Positions 46,383 to 60,000 of a stretch of DNA of 64,000 bases are shown here, one piece after another. This DNA is from Welwitschia mirabilis (Eukaryota > Gnetophyta > Gnetopsida > Welwitschiales). The translations under genes were made by a program, and so were the position numbers. Location of the stretch: the NCBI GenBank assembly GCA_051453625.1, contig JBOZIK010000001.1, positions 186,717,952-186,781,951 on the forward strand. The letters run 5' to 3'. The notes beneath the pieces were generated by a model. That model was not told the DNA's origin, did not search any database, and saw nothing but the letters and a program-made list of their open reading frames with translations. The number at the start of each line of letters is the position of its first letter. Within the stretch, counting starts at the first letter, position 1.

Positions 46383-49195
46383 TTAAATAATTACAATATA
46401 TTTTCTTAGGCAATATGTGATGTCGTTAACTCCAACATCAGCAAGAATCATTGTGAAACTTATCTTGTAAAATAACTCAGCACTAGAAATTGCAATAACT
46501 TTCAATTTAACTTTGTAATCATGGTCACCAAGTAATGCATGATGAACTAATGATGTAGGATTATCCAAAAGTATTATTCTATTAGATATAGTATTCCATT
46601 GACCATCATTTAAAATGCATTCTTTATTTAATGATGATAATGGTACTTTTGGTGATCCATTCATAACCTACATATGATTAACAAACATAATGACCAATAT
46701 GAAACTTGAATTCTATCTAAGTAATTAAAAATAAAATGATTTTTAGTTACCTCCTAAACATATTGTAAAGGTTATGCAATAACCTCTCTATTTGCCTTTT
46801 TCAATGTGGTCATATCCTTTGCTTACACTATTAATAATGTTCTGGGATTTTTCACTACTTCCATAGAAACTACAAGAAATCTTTCTTTTAAGATTTCATT
46901 ATTAAGCATAAATTTGGAATCCCTTACCACAATTACTCCTTTTGGTATGACTTTATTGTACATATTCAACAATTGATAAGATGAAATAGTATCATCTTGT
47001 AAAAAGAAGAAATACTTTAGTATTTTAATAAATAACTTAAACCATTACTTACATAAGGAAATATATGTTTAAATCCTTTGATTATCAATTGGCGTTAAAC
47101 CACTAAATCTATTAAGAAATGAATTTATTTATCTTTAATTCATTAAAGTACATAAAGTAGAATATGTATTGATCTATTACCTTCATTGAGACATTGTTTT
47201 GTACCATGGGAGAATTTACATTATTATATTAGAGTGTGTACAAGCTAATTCCATTCTATAATTTAAAAATCATGTTAACACATGATAACATGTGTATTGG
47301 CATTACAAAAAGCTGAATTTGCATTCTTATCACGTGACCCACTTGTTGTAACATATACATAATTTTTGAAATTTTTTATTCCATCACTTGCTAATTTCTT
47401 TTAAGTTTCTCATTCTTTTTTTTAATTTAATTTAAATTATGAACAACTTGAGATGAGCTCAAGAATGGTATTTTCTTTGAAAAGAAACGTTTCATTGTTA
47501 TAGAGTCACTAACAACATGAACTCTACTAGGATGCTCAGGACCTAGCACACATCTAATACAATCATCTCTAGCAGTTACCATGCTACTTAGGTCCTTATC
47601 AATCACTTTATTTACTTTCTTCTATATTAAATGATATAGGATTTATTTAAATAATATATGTTTAAAGTATTATAAATTAAGTAATTAATACTTACAATAA
47701 TTTCAATAGCTTNNNNNNNNNNNNNNNNNNNNNNNNNNNNNNNNNNNNNNNNNNNNNNNNNNNNNNNNNNNNNNNNNNNNNNNNNNNNNNNNNNNNNNNN
47801 NNNNNNNNNNNNNNNNNNNNNNNNNNNNNNNNNNNNNNNNNNNNNNNNNNNNNNNNNNNNNNNNNNNNNNNNNNNNNNNNNNNNNNNNNNNNNNNNNNNN
47901 NNNNNNNNNNNNNNNNNNNNNNNNNNNNNNNNNNNNNNNNNNNNNNNNNNNNNNNNNNNNNNNNNNNNNNNNNNNNNNNNNNNNNNNNNNNNNNNNNNNN
48001 NNNNNNNNNNNNNNNNNNNNNNNNNNNNNNNNNNNNNNNNNNNNNNNNNNNNNNNNNNNNNNNNNNNNNNNNNNNNNNNNNNNNNNNNNNNNNNNNNNNN
48101 NNNNNNNNNNNNNNNNNNNNNNNNNNNNNNNNNNNNNNNNNNNNNNNNNNNNNNNNNNNNNNNNNNNNNNNNNNNNNNNNNNNNNNNNNNNNNNNNNNNN
48201 NNNNNNNNNNNNNNNNNNNNNNNNNNNNNNNNNNNNNNNNNNNNNNNNNNNNNNNNNNNNNNNNNNNNNNNATGTTTAAAGTATTATAAATTAAGTACTT
48301 AATACTTACAATAATTTCAATAGCTTATGATGTAGTTGCCACTTCATCAGGCCTAATGTACACCTTTTTCCATACATTTATATGATTTATTATTGTTAAT
48401 AGATCACCTATGTTAACTCTTTGTAATAATCAGTATTTATAACATATTATGAAAAACACATTATAAAAACATTTATTCTTATTAATTCAATACTTTATAC
48501 CATATCATCTTATATTTTTTTCATAGGTTTTTATCCATAGATATGATGTAAACCTTGTTGTGTCTTGCATCTTTTGTTTCTTTGTCTTACTTTCTATTAA
48601 CACAGAGTAAAATTAAATGTTAAAAACATCTTAACAATTCTTTTAGAATGCATTATATATTAAACTATTAAAATGTGTCTTATATACATACCATTCATTT
48701 GAACTTATGTATGCCACTATATCTTACCATTGTTGTGGTTGAAACCCCTAAAGAACATGTGCAAGCCTATTTGTGTCATTATTGTGATATCATAAAAGTC
48801 CTTACCAGTTTGATTTTTTATTCATGCCATCGTCTACCCATCTTTTTGAATATAATGTTCTTATTCTCTTTAGACATTTCAAATTTTTACTATATGTTTG
48901 ACACATGTTAAAATGCAATGTAGTAATCACAAGTTATGTGTATGTAATAATTATTTAATAATAACATACCTTGACCATGTTCCATAATTCAAATTTGAAA
49001 TTCTTAGGTAATGCCCTTAATTCTTATAATTTTTTGATGCAATTCTATTATTCCTTACTATTTCCCCCAAGTGGGATAATAATTTTTCTCTATTTGAACC
49101 AACCACTTGGCCTTTCTAATTCCATCTCAGTTGTATCTTGTAATTAGGCCAATTTTTGGCTAGATCAAGGCATTTTTCCTTTCTTCTTTTTGTGC
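46383..49195 (-). pseudogene. CACTA second transposase-type gene (Transposase_24-like)
   Basis: Minus-strand exon-like pieces occur in family order. At about 48969-49100 a GSNxxKLxxxLGxxVR-like part leads to NFKFELWNMVK and then a GTATGT donor. At about 48340-48430 is VWKKVYIRPDEVATTS, where the family has the trypsin-like hTRKDG region. At about 47500-47620 is DDCIRCVLGPEHPSRVHVV, corresponding to the hallmark LGPEHPGRVRG motif. The last exon, 46664-46383, is open for 93 codons (TSLVHHALLGDHDYKVKL, then GVNDITYCLRKYIV) and resembles the C-terminal LPxPxDxxxTVGDAIGxxVAWP region. Such ORFs accompany TNP2 in plant CACTA elements. A 559-N gap interrupts it. Confidence 0.72.
47713..48271. other. 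assembly gap, 559 N
   Basis: About 50 bp directly before (47660-47712) and directly after (48272-48326) are almost identical, differing at one or two bases. The gap lies within an exon-intron border of the transposase-type gene. Confidence 0.97.
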
Positions 49196-50385
49196 AATTG
49201 GAGCTAGCGTCACCTTCTCCTATACATTATAAAATATCTAATTAATAAAAATTAAAAAAAGGTAATGGAGTACTTACTCTTAAACATCTATCTATTATTA
49301 CCTAGAATAGTATAAGATATACTTTGCTCTTGGCATGGAGAATTATTAACATTCTCAAAACCTCAAGAGAAAGAACTATTTATGAGTAAATGATATTTCG
49401 AAATGAAACTTAGTTTTGATACATGTACATGTAAAATATAGTGATAAAACAATATGTTTATTAGTAAATCATGTACTGTTAGAAGGTTTCATGTCCCAAA
49501 TTCCTCCTCTTTTTCTTATACCCATAAGAAGGTTGTTATCCCTCAAAATATGCAACACAGATATTTGTACTTAGAAGATACCTAAAAGAGTAATAAATAT
49601 ATGTTAAGAAGGTTATACTAATTACTAGAATTAAATCAATTAAGACTAGCATATATTAATTATTTAAAAAATATCAAAAACATGATGATGCTTTTCAAAA
49701 TTATCAAACATAATTTGATTTTCTAACTTATATTTTCAAATCCAACTTATATTTTCATAACTCAATTCTACAAAGTAATGTAAAAATGAATACTAATACA
49801 CATAAAAAAACAATTTAGAAACTTGCTCAACATACCTCTAGTAAAATGCAAACAAAGATAACTATGCACCACCCCTAATGTCCTCTTTGCTTTTAACAAC
49901 ATAGCCACATGTAGTATTTAGCTAGATCAATACCATTACATAAAATATATATAAAAATTATATCAATTATTTAATAATATAAGCATACATAAACATATAC
50001 TCTCTTATAACATGCATACTGTGAACAATCTAGAGCTTGTAAATTCAAAGCATTAACCATGGTGCCATCTGAATCTGTTTAAGTCCACTTCATGTTTTCA
50101 ACTTTAGCATCATTCTCCTTATCAAGGAGGTAACTATGATGTAAGAATGTCAAATTATCTTCCCCATCCTCTTCCACTTTAGAAAATTCTTCATTTTTAC
50201 TCTCACAATAAATATGTCTTAGATTAAATAATGCTATAATACTCCATAAAGGATTCTTAATGTCCCTTATATAGAAAACCTATGATGCTTGACTAGCTAA
50301 TATGAATAGTTCATCTTATACACAATTATTCTTGACATATTTACTTGTGTTAACAAGCATGAAACCATACTCATCCTTCTTTATG
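49196..50385. other. CACTA-2 interior between transposase genes
   Basis: AT-rich spacer or intron sequence. No domain was recognised except weak coding-like pieces around 50040-50230 on the minus strand. Confidence 0.45.
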
Positions 50386-50390
50386 TTAGA

Positions 50391-50639
50391 TTATTGAAGA
50401 ATATCAAACCATTCATATTTGAAGACCACAACATTGAATATGGAATTATAATCTAATATAACTATATCTTTTAAGACATCATAAGATTTTACATTATTAC
50501 TTATAGGATTTCTATCCTTTGCACTTGATACACATGAAGTACTTCCAATTATAGAAACTTCACTATTTTGACATGTTAGCTCTACATATCTCTCTTTTAC
50601 ATGAAACCTATACCTATTGACTAGGTATCCTTTATACAT
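50391..50639 (-). pseudogene. CACTA DUF4216 domain
   Basis: An open minus frame of 82 codons reads YKGYLVNRYRFHVKERY, then CQNSEVSIIGSTSCVSSAKD, then DVLKDIVILDYNSIFNVVVF followed by KYEWFD. It matches the DUF4216 domain found C-terminal to TNP2/DUF4218 in CACTA transposases (GYxxNGxRFHTKxRD, TQNSGV, IxEIDY, VVLFRCxWFD). It lies 0.9 kb downstream of the DUF4218 piece on the same strand. It is well preserved compared with most of the window. Confidence 0.85.
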
Positions 50640-51578
50640 TTATGCATGTCTACTTGGATGATGTGATAATCATTTTACTTCTTTTTCTTGCTCTTCATTA
50701 AGCATGCCTTTTTTTCTTAACTTGTAAATTTGAAACATCAAAACTTTATATGCATATTACAAACATCATAATTACATGGCCATTAATAACTTTATATAGA
50801 ATTCATTATGCATTACATGTTCTTCAAACCAAGTAGTAAAGTAAACTCTATGCATTTGAATCTATGAAGACTTTTTCATTTATGAAAAGCCTCTATGAAT
50901 TTCGTGAAGGTGTTGAATGTACACATAATATAGTTAAAAATATATATAATAACAACAAAATAATGACATGTTGTTTAACTTATGTTACATATGATTCACT
51001 ACATGGGTTGTTAAACAACACATATCTATGTGCCTATTTAATTTCTATGTTACTCAACATTTTTCTATCCACAATATCTAGTGATCTTCCTTCTTGATGT
51101 ATAGATGATTCACTAGAGTTATTATCAATAACTTTATTTTATTGTAATTTATTTTCAAATGTATCACATTTATCATGTACTTAGTGCAAAAACTTAATGC
51201 TTCCTCTATAAGAAAAGATTTTGAAATGCATGCCTCTAGTTTGTTCTTAGTTTTGACATATCCTTTTAAAACTTTTAAGAACCTAAATGGTAGACATGTA
51301 AAAAATTTATAGTTAGTTAATAATTATTAATAAGCTACATTTATGACAAAAAAAAAGGATGCTTATTACCTTTCTATAGGATACATCCATCAATACTGCA
51401 TAAGCTACAAAATTTAATCTCCCTTACCAAATGGATAGGTAAATGCATCATGATATTAAAAAAGCTAGAGGAAATATTCTATTAAGATCACATAGTATGA
51501 TATTAATTCTTGATTTTAGTTCTCACAAAAGTTTTATATTAATTTTCTTGTCACAAATCTACTTGAAGAAGAGACACA

Positions 51579-54313
51579 TTACATTTGAATTATTAATGGA
51601 TGCACCTTAGATGGAAGTAAGTTATTCCAAGCAATGGGAAGAATGACTTGCAAAAGAACATGGTATTTATAACTATTAAGCATAAAAAGTCTATGTTCCT
51701 TTTGTTGGATACACTTATGAATATTTGATAGATACCCATCTAGAAGTTTCAACTCTAATAACATATTGAGAAAAGAATTCTTTTTTTGTACTGACATCAT
51801 AAAACTAATAGGTGGAAGAAATTCCTTTTTACCATCACTCATCATAATGGCTGAAAGTTCATCTTTGATACCTAGCTTTTTTAGATAAATTCATGCTTCA
51901 ATCATATTCTTTGATTTTTCTTTAATATTGAGGATAGTGCTTAGCAAGCTCTCACACACATTTTTTTCAATATGCATTAACATCTAGATTATGTCAAACA
52001 TCATGTTTCTATGAATATGTTAGAAATGAAAAAAGTATTAAATAAAATCAAGATAAAGAAAAAGAATTTATTACTAAACTATTTTATAAACTTTTATTAC
52101 CTTCCAGTATGAGATATTAAATATTATGAATTTCTTTTTTCATATATTTATATTCTCTTCCCCTTGAATGCCCAAAATAACTTTCTTGCATCTGGTATGT
52201 GACCTTGTAAATTTACTAGGTGGAGTGACCTTTAACTCATTTCCTTGATTTTCATGTTTTGACATTTCAGTCCTCTTTTATTAATGTTCAGAAATGCACT
52301 TCGCCCAAGTAAAATCCATGTTATCAAGTTGGAAAAGAATCTCTTCACTGCTTAATGGCATGGGTTCTTCTTCTTCTACTNNNNNNNNNNNNNNNNNNNN
52401 NNNNNNNNNNNNNNNNNNNNNNNNNNNNNNNNNNNNNNNNNNNNNNNNNNNNNNNNNNNNNNNNNNNNNNNNNNNNNNNNNNNNNNNNNNNNNNNNNNNN
52501 NNNNNNNNNNNNNNNNNNNNNNNNNNNNNNNNNNNNNNNNNNNNNNNNNNNNNNNNNNNNNNNNNNNNNNNNNNNNNNNNNNNNNNNNNNNNNNNNNNNN
52601 NNNNNNNNNNNNNNNNNNNNNNNNNNNNNNNNNNNNNNNNNNNNNNNNNNNNNNNNNNNNNNNNNNNNNNNNNNNNNNNNNNNNNNNNNNNNNNNNNNNN
52701 NNNNNNNNNNNNNNNNNNNNNNNNNNNNNNNNNNNNNNNNNNNNNNNNNNNNNNNNNNNNNNNNNNNNNNNNNNNNNNNNNNNNNNNNNNNNNNNNNNNN
52801 NNNNNNNNNNNNNNNNNNNNNNNNNNNNNNNNNNNNNNNNNNNNNNNNNNNNNNNNNNNNNNNNNNNNNNNNNNNNNNNNNNNNNNNNNNNNNNNNNNNN
52901 NNNNNNNNNNNNNNNNNNNNNNNNNNNTTATCAAGGAATCTTCTATTCCCTTATTAGTAATGTTTCTTACTATGAGACAACCATAAAAAATTGGTCTTAT
53001 AAGCACATATAAGACATAATAATCTCCTCTTCATAATCCATCCTGAGATGTTTTCAAATTCTATAAATTCACGTATTATCCAAAGTAGTGCTACTTTCAT
53101 GGTAAAGAACTCCTTCTTTAGTTTGTCAAATATTTTTACTTCTTCATATCATAGTATTTTCAATTCTTCAATAAGAGGTTGAAGGTATACATCAATATGT
53201 TTTTCTAGTTTCTTAGGCCCCAGTATGAGTAAAGAAAGTATCACATACAACCTTTTCATGCATAGTCAGGATGCTAAGTTATATACTACTATCATAACTA
53301 GTCAATAATCACAAGAAGTGGAAAGCATCCCAAAAGGATTAAATCCATCTATTGCAATACTGAGTCTTACATATTTGGATTTGAGCTTAAATTAATTGTA
53401 TGGTTCATTAATATTTTTCCATAAGATAGAATATACTAGATGTCATATTATGCAATAGTCTATTTTTTTTTAAATGTCATATTATATGTTCCACCATTGT
53501 GCATGATGCATAAAGCCTTTATAGCTTTGGAATTAATGGAAAGTATCACAATACTTTGGTAGGTAATCTTTTCTCTAGTTTACTATCCTTGGGACCTCCC
53601 TTTGATTTTTATCTAGACATACCACACTGAAGACATTAGTTTTTATTCTCATGCTCCTTCCAATATTAGACACATTCATTAGGGCATGCATGTATTTTAG
53701 CATATTTCATACCTAGGGAGTTAATTGTACTTTTCAATTGACCATAAGAACTTGGAATTGCATTACCTTCTAGAAAAGAGTCATGTAGGATATTAAGCAA
53801 TATTGCAAATGCTGAATTTAACCATCCACCCATTTCTTTAATGGTAAGTAATTTGATAATCAAAGAAAGATTTGTATATTTTGTGCAACTAAGGTATAAT
53901 GGATTCTTACCTTATTTGATTAGCCTATCATATTCTGCATTTTTTACATCACCACTAAAGTTATCAGAATTTTATAAATTGATGGTGTTTTTTTCTTCAT
54001 GTGATTACTTCCCATCATTAAAAAACATAAAGTCTTATTTCATCATAGAAACATGATCATCTTGTATTATATTTGGGCTACTACATCTGTCATAGTATGT
54101 TTCTGATGCTTTCCCATGCAAAGTCCACATTATGTATGTAAGATCTATGCCTTTGCATAAAAAATGCTTAAAAACAATATTTGGTTGTCGATAACAAGTG
54201 GTGTAGCATTTCACACATGGATAAAGTATGCTTTAGAAACTAAGGGAATTGTTAATTGCAAAATATATGAATGACTTTACATCATTCTCATACTCTTTTT
54301 ATGTCCTCCACAT
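51579..54313 (-). pseudogene. CACTA TNP2 transposase pseudogene
   Basis: TNP2 is the main transposase of plant CACTA elements. The frame begins near ATG 54311-54313 with MWRT, a stop, and KEYENDVKSF. The Tnp-associated domain (PCVKC, VFKHFLCKGID, WTLHGKASE) follows to about 54050. At 53863-53666 is GGWLNSAFAILLNIL and LGMKYAKIHACPNEC, and at about 53570-53190 the TNP2 core (RLPTKVL, IAIDGFNPFGML, CMKRLYV with frameshifts). An exon ending near 52284 reads LSSEEILFQLDNMDFTWAK. At about 51990-51845 is MHIEKNVCESLLSTILNI. DUF4218 at 51845-51579 contains LLDGYLSNIHKCI and YHVLLQVILPIAWNNLLPS. Stops, frameshifts and a 547-N gap inactivate it, but it is less decayed than the retroelements. Confidence 0.88.
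52381..52927. other. assembly gap, 547 N
   Basis: It lies inside the TNP2 pseudogene, in the segment that should encode the middle of the TNP2 domain. The left flank ends in a short TTC run. No matching flanks were recognised. Open frames drawn through it are artefacts. Confidence 0.97.
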
Positions 54314-56400
54314 ATTAATATTAGATAAATAAGTATATAATATTTTTGAAGTTACATAAATAACTTTATACATAATTGGATTATGTAATATCTATTCATA
54401 AACATCAAGCCCTTGTCTAGTGCATAAATGGACTTATCAAATGATGACGATGAACATGATGATATCATTACATGTATTGCTATAATAGTCTCAACACAAG
54501 GTAAATTATCATAAATGAACATGATAAATGCATCCTTTTTTGCATATCAATAAAGACATTAAGGGGGAAGAAAAAATCCATTATGATTATATAAAAATCT
54601 AAATAACATATTAAAAAGAAATATGTTTCAAATGATAAAGAATCATAGATAGCCTTAATTTAGAATTAGTATCATGTATAAGTAGGACTAAAAGTTTAAA
54701 CCCCATTTTATCACATGATACTACTTAGTTTTAAAAAAACTTTATTGAATAAGTAATGTCTTAATAATCACTTTAGTTTAATATTAATCAACCCCTAAAT
54801 CCTAGATCACAATTCTCGCAAGGTTGAGACATAAAAATAAATACAAAAGTCAAAAAATCATAGCTAAAGAGTGTAGAAAAATTCTTCATTCAAACGTATA
54901 ACTAATTTTATTTCAAGCAATATGACTTTTTATTGATTACACAGGATTCATAAACCTTTGAAATGTTCTAATTTTACTTCTTCCTAATTTATTTACCTCA
55001 TTTATAAGATAAATTTGAAGCATAATAACACCTAAAATAGCTTCTTATGAAGCATTCTTTTCAATTATACTATGTAAATTTTCTAAGACAAACAAGAGGT
55101 AACATGTAGAAACCTATGTATAGGCATTCATGTGGCTTTATTTTATCATAGACATTATGTTTCTTGACCTCTAAAGCATAATTTCCTTATGTTAAATGAT
55201 ATTTTATGGTCTTCAAATTACATGGTCTTTCATTATAGCTGCAAACATGTTTGTTTCACATTATTTGCTCTTCAAATAGCAAATGAGGACTCATGGATAT
55301 TTTTTTAATTCTTATCATAATTAGTAATGGGATTCCTTATCGATATGAAATTTTAAAAAAAAATTACAATTACAAAACATTCATAATAGTATTAAATGCT
55401 GATGTTGTATTTTTGGTCTTATATATTTTCTAGTTATGGGAATTCATATTTGATGAGTGATATTGTCATATCACCAATCACTAATTACTATCCCAGATGG
55501 ACATACTTTGATGTGTTTTAAATTGTTTATACATAAATTTTTTGGTGTTGTCATGATTATATCAGTAAGAAAATGCTGTAGTAATAAAAAGTACTTTATT
55601 TTTAAATTTAAAATAGGTGAATAATACTAAGGTGATTCATGACTATTAGCACAAGGTAAGTTTTGAGACCTTCATGAAGATTACATAGAACATGGGAGTG
55701 AAACTATCTAAGCATATCAAAATCACACTCATAAGCAATGATAAATGTAAAAGTAATCAGTCAATAATAAATTGTATGAGATGGATAACAATGCTAATAC
55801 ACACACACATACACGTATGAGTTCATAGAAAAACATATCGTTCATTGATAAGAGTGATGGGTAAAAACAAAATGAACATATGTTAGCAATAACCTTGGAT
55901 ATTATAGGTTTATACAGTGCGGAAAAAAAACTTAGATCCTATCAGCTTACCAATGTTATTAGTTCATTTGGCAAAGTAAAATTTTATGGTTCTTTTCTCT
56001 AACTGAAGAGGTGGTATCAAAATAATTAGGTCTTATTTATAGTTTGTATAGAGCATATTGAAACTTTTGTTGAGTGTCCCATAATTAAATGGATGAGAGG
56101 ATATAATACTATTATCACGTGATAAAATATTTTGAGATATTTTTAGTTAAAATATTTTTAGTTAAAATACTTGCAACTGCACTTCCCCTTACACCCACAC
56201 TCTTTTTTAGACATTATGAATGCATTTCTAATGGACCAAATATCAGTAACAACATTGACTTCCCCACAAATGTTTTTACTCTATTAATTTTTAGTCCTTA
56301 ATGATTCTAGAGGTAATTCTTTCTTTTGTTACACTTATGCACTACAATATCATTGGTAAAGAATCTAGTGAAAGTGGTAATATTTTGGATTTTGTTTGTT
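54314..56400. other. CACTA-2 region upstream of TNP2
   Basis: 5' non-coding DNA relative to the minus-strand transposase. No gene was recognised. A 15-bp tandem pair is at 56137-56166 (ATATTTTTAGTTAAA twice). Confidence 0.5.
56137..56166 (+). repeat. 15-bp tandem pair
   Basis: ATATTTTTAGTTAAA occurs twice in a row. Confidence 0.85.
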
Positions 56401-56414
56401 TTCTATAGATCAAA

Positions 56415-56824
56415 GGCACTAACATTGCCATGTAAATGCAAGTGAAGAATATTTCTCCTATGTCTATTACATACCATTATTTGATCAATGGACTATTCAA
56501 GGAAGGGAATGTGTAGGATGTTGAAAACCTAATTGATAACATGAGGGAAGAATGTTAGTTCCCTAGTACAAGAAAATATAAACTATTGATTCATGGCTAT
56601 GTAAAACATGGAATATTTTGGAATGTGTTTGAGCTTCTTAAAGAAATGAAAATTAATAATATTTCCCTCATAAAGTATGTGAGGCTAGTTTTCTTGAGTA
56701 TCTACGTGTGCGAAATATGATAGAAGAAGTGAATGCACTGATTAATGAAATGGTCAAGATAGATTTAATTCCTAATGAGAAAAATTACAAGATTCTAGTA
56801 GAGGAACATTACAAAAGCAAGTAG
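56415..56824 (+). pseudogene. captured PPR protein C-terminal fragment
   Basis: PPR proteins bind organellar RNA through 35-residue helical repeats. The plus frame reads MQVKNISPMSITYHYLING then LFKEGNV (about 56436-56515), VENLIDNMREEC, YKLLIHGYVKHGIFWNVFEL and LLKEMKINNIS (to about 56660). After one frameshift it gives FLEYLRVRNMIEEVNALINE then MVKIDLIPNEKNYKILVEEH, with a stop at 56822-56824. The spacing fits about three PPR motifs (TYxxLIxGxxKxGxxxxxxxLxxxM). Stops replace codons in two places. It is plus strand, opposite to the transposase, inside CACTA-2 near its 5' side. The short length and missing N-terminus suggest capture of a 3' gene end. Confidence 0.72.
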
Positions 56825-56885
56825 TAAATAGTAAGAAGCAAGTAGTAAATCTTATTTACAAGAGCAAGTAAGTAGTAAAAAAGTG
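56813..56885 (+). repeat. short AAGCAAGTAGTAAAT repeats
   Basis: AAGCAAGTAGTAAAT occurs at about 56815 and 56836, with a variant (GAGCAAGTAAGTAGTAAA) at about 56862. They directly follow the PPR fragment. Confidence 0.75.
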
Positions 56886-57009
56886 GCAAGCGAGCACAAC
56901 AGTGAGTGAGCGTGATGAGTGACTAGCAAGTGAAGGTTCAAGGTTTTGTGTAAAATATTTATTTTTGTCTTTAACAAAGACATGCTTTATTTTTCTTTTC
57001 TTCTCTTGG

Positions 57010-57095
57010 TTGGTTTTAAGGCATTTGTTTGTTATGACCTTAAAAACCTATCTCATTTTTAAGGATTTTTTTAATAAATGCCTTAAAAATAACTA
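57010..57095. repeat. internal AAGGCATTT subterminal-type block
   Basis: TTTTAAGGCATTTGT, ACCTTAAAAAC, TTTTTAAGG and AAATGCCTTAAAAAT occur within 85 bp, the same word family as the CACTA ends. It could be a second right end, making CACTA-2 about 18 kb, or a remnant of another copy inside it. No CTTGTAGTG terminus follows. Confidence 0.6.
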
Positions 57096-57099
57096 AAAC

Positions 57100-60000
57100 T
57101 AGCCATTACTTCAATTTTATTTTCATGTCTTTCACTATTGGGACAACTACTCTATGTTATCTAATACTAGTAACTTATAGGATTTTACTACTAATTCCCT
57201 ATGCTATTCCCTGTTCTCTTGATTTCCCTCTAATGTTAATCTCACATTTCCATCATAGAAAATACAAATTTCTTATATTTTGGAAGTATGAAATGTGATG
57301 AGATTTATCATTTGATTCTATGGTTGCTCAATGTCTTATATTTCTTTACTAAGATCATCTTTATCTTTATCATAGTTTTCATCAAAACATATAGAGGATG
57401 ATTTTTCTACTGAAGCATGAACAAGTAATGGATAAAATATTATATAAACAATGATCTTTGTAGAAGAAAAGGCTATTGTTGAGTCTCACTTTTACCTACA
57501 TCTTTATCTACATATTACTTCTAAAAGCAATAAGCTGTTTATTACAACTTCTCTAAAAAAATGGACAATAATATAAGCAACTACTTGAATGAAGAAGAAA
57601 TTACTAGATTGATTAAATTATGAATTTAGAGAAGTCAAAAGAAGAAACTACTTGAATATCTACTTCAATAGCATGTTTTACATTGATTTAAGGCATATGC
57701 CAATAATAAGAAAAAATGATGACATAACCATATTAGCAATGCTTAAGAAATAGGAGGTGTTAAGAATTTCAACCTACAATATAAAAAAAGCTATATTTTA
57801 TTATTGAATATAATAGAATTGCATTAGAATTCTTTATCTCTAAGGAGGACAACAAATGCTTCAAATTATTGGCATTAATTAAACTGAAAGATGTGATTAA
57901 GACAGCAGCATCAGTCAAACTATAAGTATTGAGAGGAGCATTGAAAAAAGACGAGGATGACATAAAAGGGAAGAAATAAAGTAGGTAAATCAATGCATAA
58001 GAAGGCTAACATTTCTAATGAAAAAGCATTGAGAATCTGAAAAATATGAGACTCATTAAAGGAATTGAGGAAAGTATTAATAAAAAGAGAGAAATAACTA
58101 TAAATTAAATCCTCTTTCTGGATAGAACATCATTACTCTTTATGGATAGAAGCAGAGTCAATCTTGATTTTATGAGTTCTATGAAAACATAGCCTTGCAA
58201 CTAGATTAAATTGAATTACAATTAAATTCAATCATTAATTTTCCATTTCTTATTATATTAAAGTAGTATCCAAAGATACTATAGAACATTATACTAAAAT
58301 GTTTAAGAAATACCAGTAAAGTTTCATATCCTTCCTATGTAAACTGGTTTGGGATTAGAAACATAGATGTGGTCTCAAAGCCTCAGGAGGCACACTATGT
58401 TAAAGAATTGTAGGAGATATCTAAATGTGTGCAAAGAAGTCTATGTGTGACTTAGCTATTTTGTGAATAACTTCATCATTTTTAAGAGAGTATTGCTACC
58501 CTCCATACTGTCTTGCAACCTTCCAATTTTGAGCCTTAACTATTTACCTTCCTTTGCCATAGTGCTTAAGAAATAGCATTAATGTCCTTTACAATTTAAA
58601 AAATAGGTATATTTAACCACTTTCAAATCAACTGCTAGCTACATTTCTAGTTTTAAGACCTGTCATCTTTAATTCCTACATTTTTGTTTTAGAAGTCATC
58701 CTATCAACTTCATCAAGCACATTTACAAAAAGGGACAAAACTAATCATAAGGCTTCCATATTTTCATTGAATAGTTTCTCCAACTCACTAGGATACACTA
58801 TCTACCAACACTATTAGTTTTCTTATAGTAACACTATATGTGTATTCATAGAAATTTATTTTAAGTCTAAGTTAGCTTTTTTAATTAGTTTCATAATTTT
58901 TAAAGTTCTATCATCTAACACCTTCCTACATCATAAGGATCATGAAAACTAAAGTGGACAGCAACTATATTAGAAAACAACCTTTATATGATGAAGTAAG
59001 AAAAATTACTTTAGAAGTATTAATAAGTTACATATAGATAGATATTTTAAATTTTATTATTTGAAATGAGATACTTACATAAATGAAAATCCTTATTAAA
59101 TTACTAGAAAGATACATTTATGAAAGTGTAAGGACTAAAAGTATCTAAAAGTTTTTGAAATTTTTGTTAGCATATTTGAAATGAATTTGGAGAACTAAAT
59201 GTTTTTAGAAAATACAATAAAAATAGATAGAAAACATGACTAGATATCTAAAAGACTAACTATTTTTTTATGCTTTCATACTTGGAGAATTAGTTTAATT
59301 CTAATGCTCTATTTTTTGTTAGCTTTCTATTCATATAGAATTGCTGAAATTCTTAAATATTTACTTTTTCATACATCAAAAATATACAAAACCTCTAACC
59401 TCTAACTTACATCAATCATGGCCTTATCTATAGAATCGAAATATGTTTTATAATTGATTTAATAAATTCCATAATGTGGAGGATCAATCCACAAGGGATC
59501 ACTCATGCTCCTATGTACTTTATCATTAAGAGAGGTAACTCAATGAAGGGTAGCAATCAATAGTATTTCTAAAAGCATTAACAATTAGGACACATATGCC
59601 AAGAATAATCGCATCTTGTTTCATGTTTTATAAGTTGTAATTAAGCATAGTTAGATAATTTTACATCAAACTCTAATGGATATCTATCAAATGATATAAT
59701 AGGGCCAAATTTGAGAATGGAGTAAGAAAAGAATGCAAAAGGATGAAAAGATTATGGGGTAACTCTTTATACTTAGATCTTAAAATACAAGGCAAGTTAG
59801 ACATAATTCAAGTTATTATCTTCTGGATATATTCATAGGAAAACCTATAGCTCATCTAAGAAATTCATTATACATTTATATAATATACTTTCCCTTGAAA
59901 TGAAATTTAAAAATTAACCACCAACAAGAAAGAACTTCTTTATTATCAGAATAATCAAGAAGAAACATTCATTTTATGGGGCCAAATACTTAAAATCACT

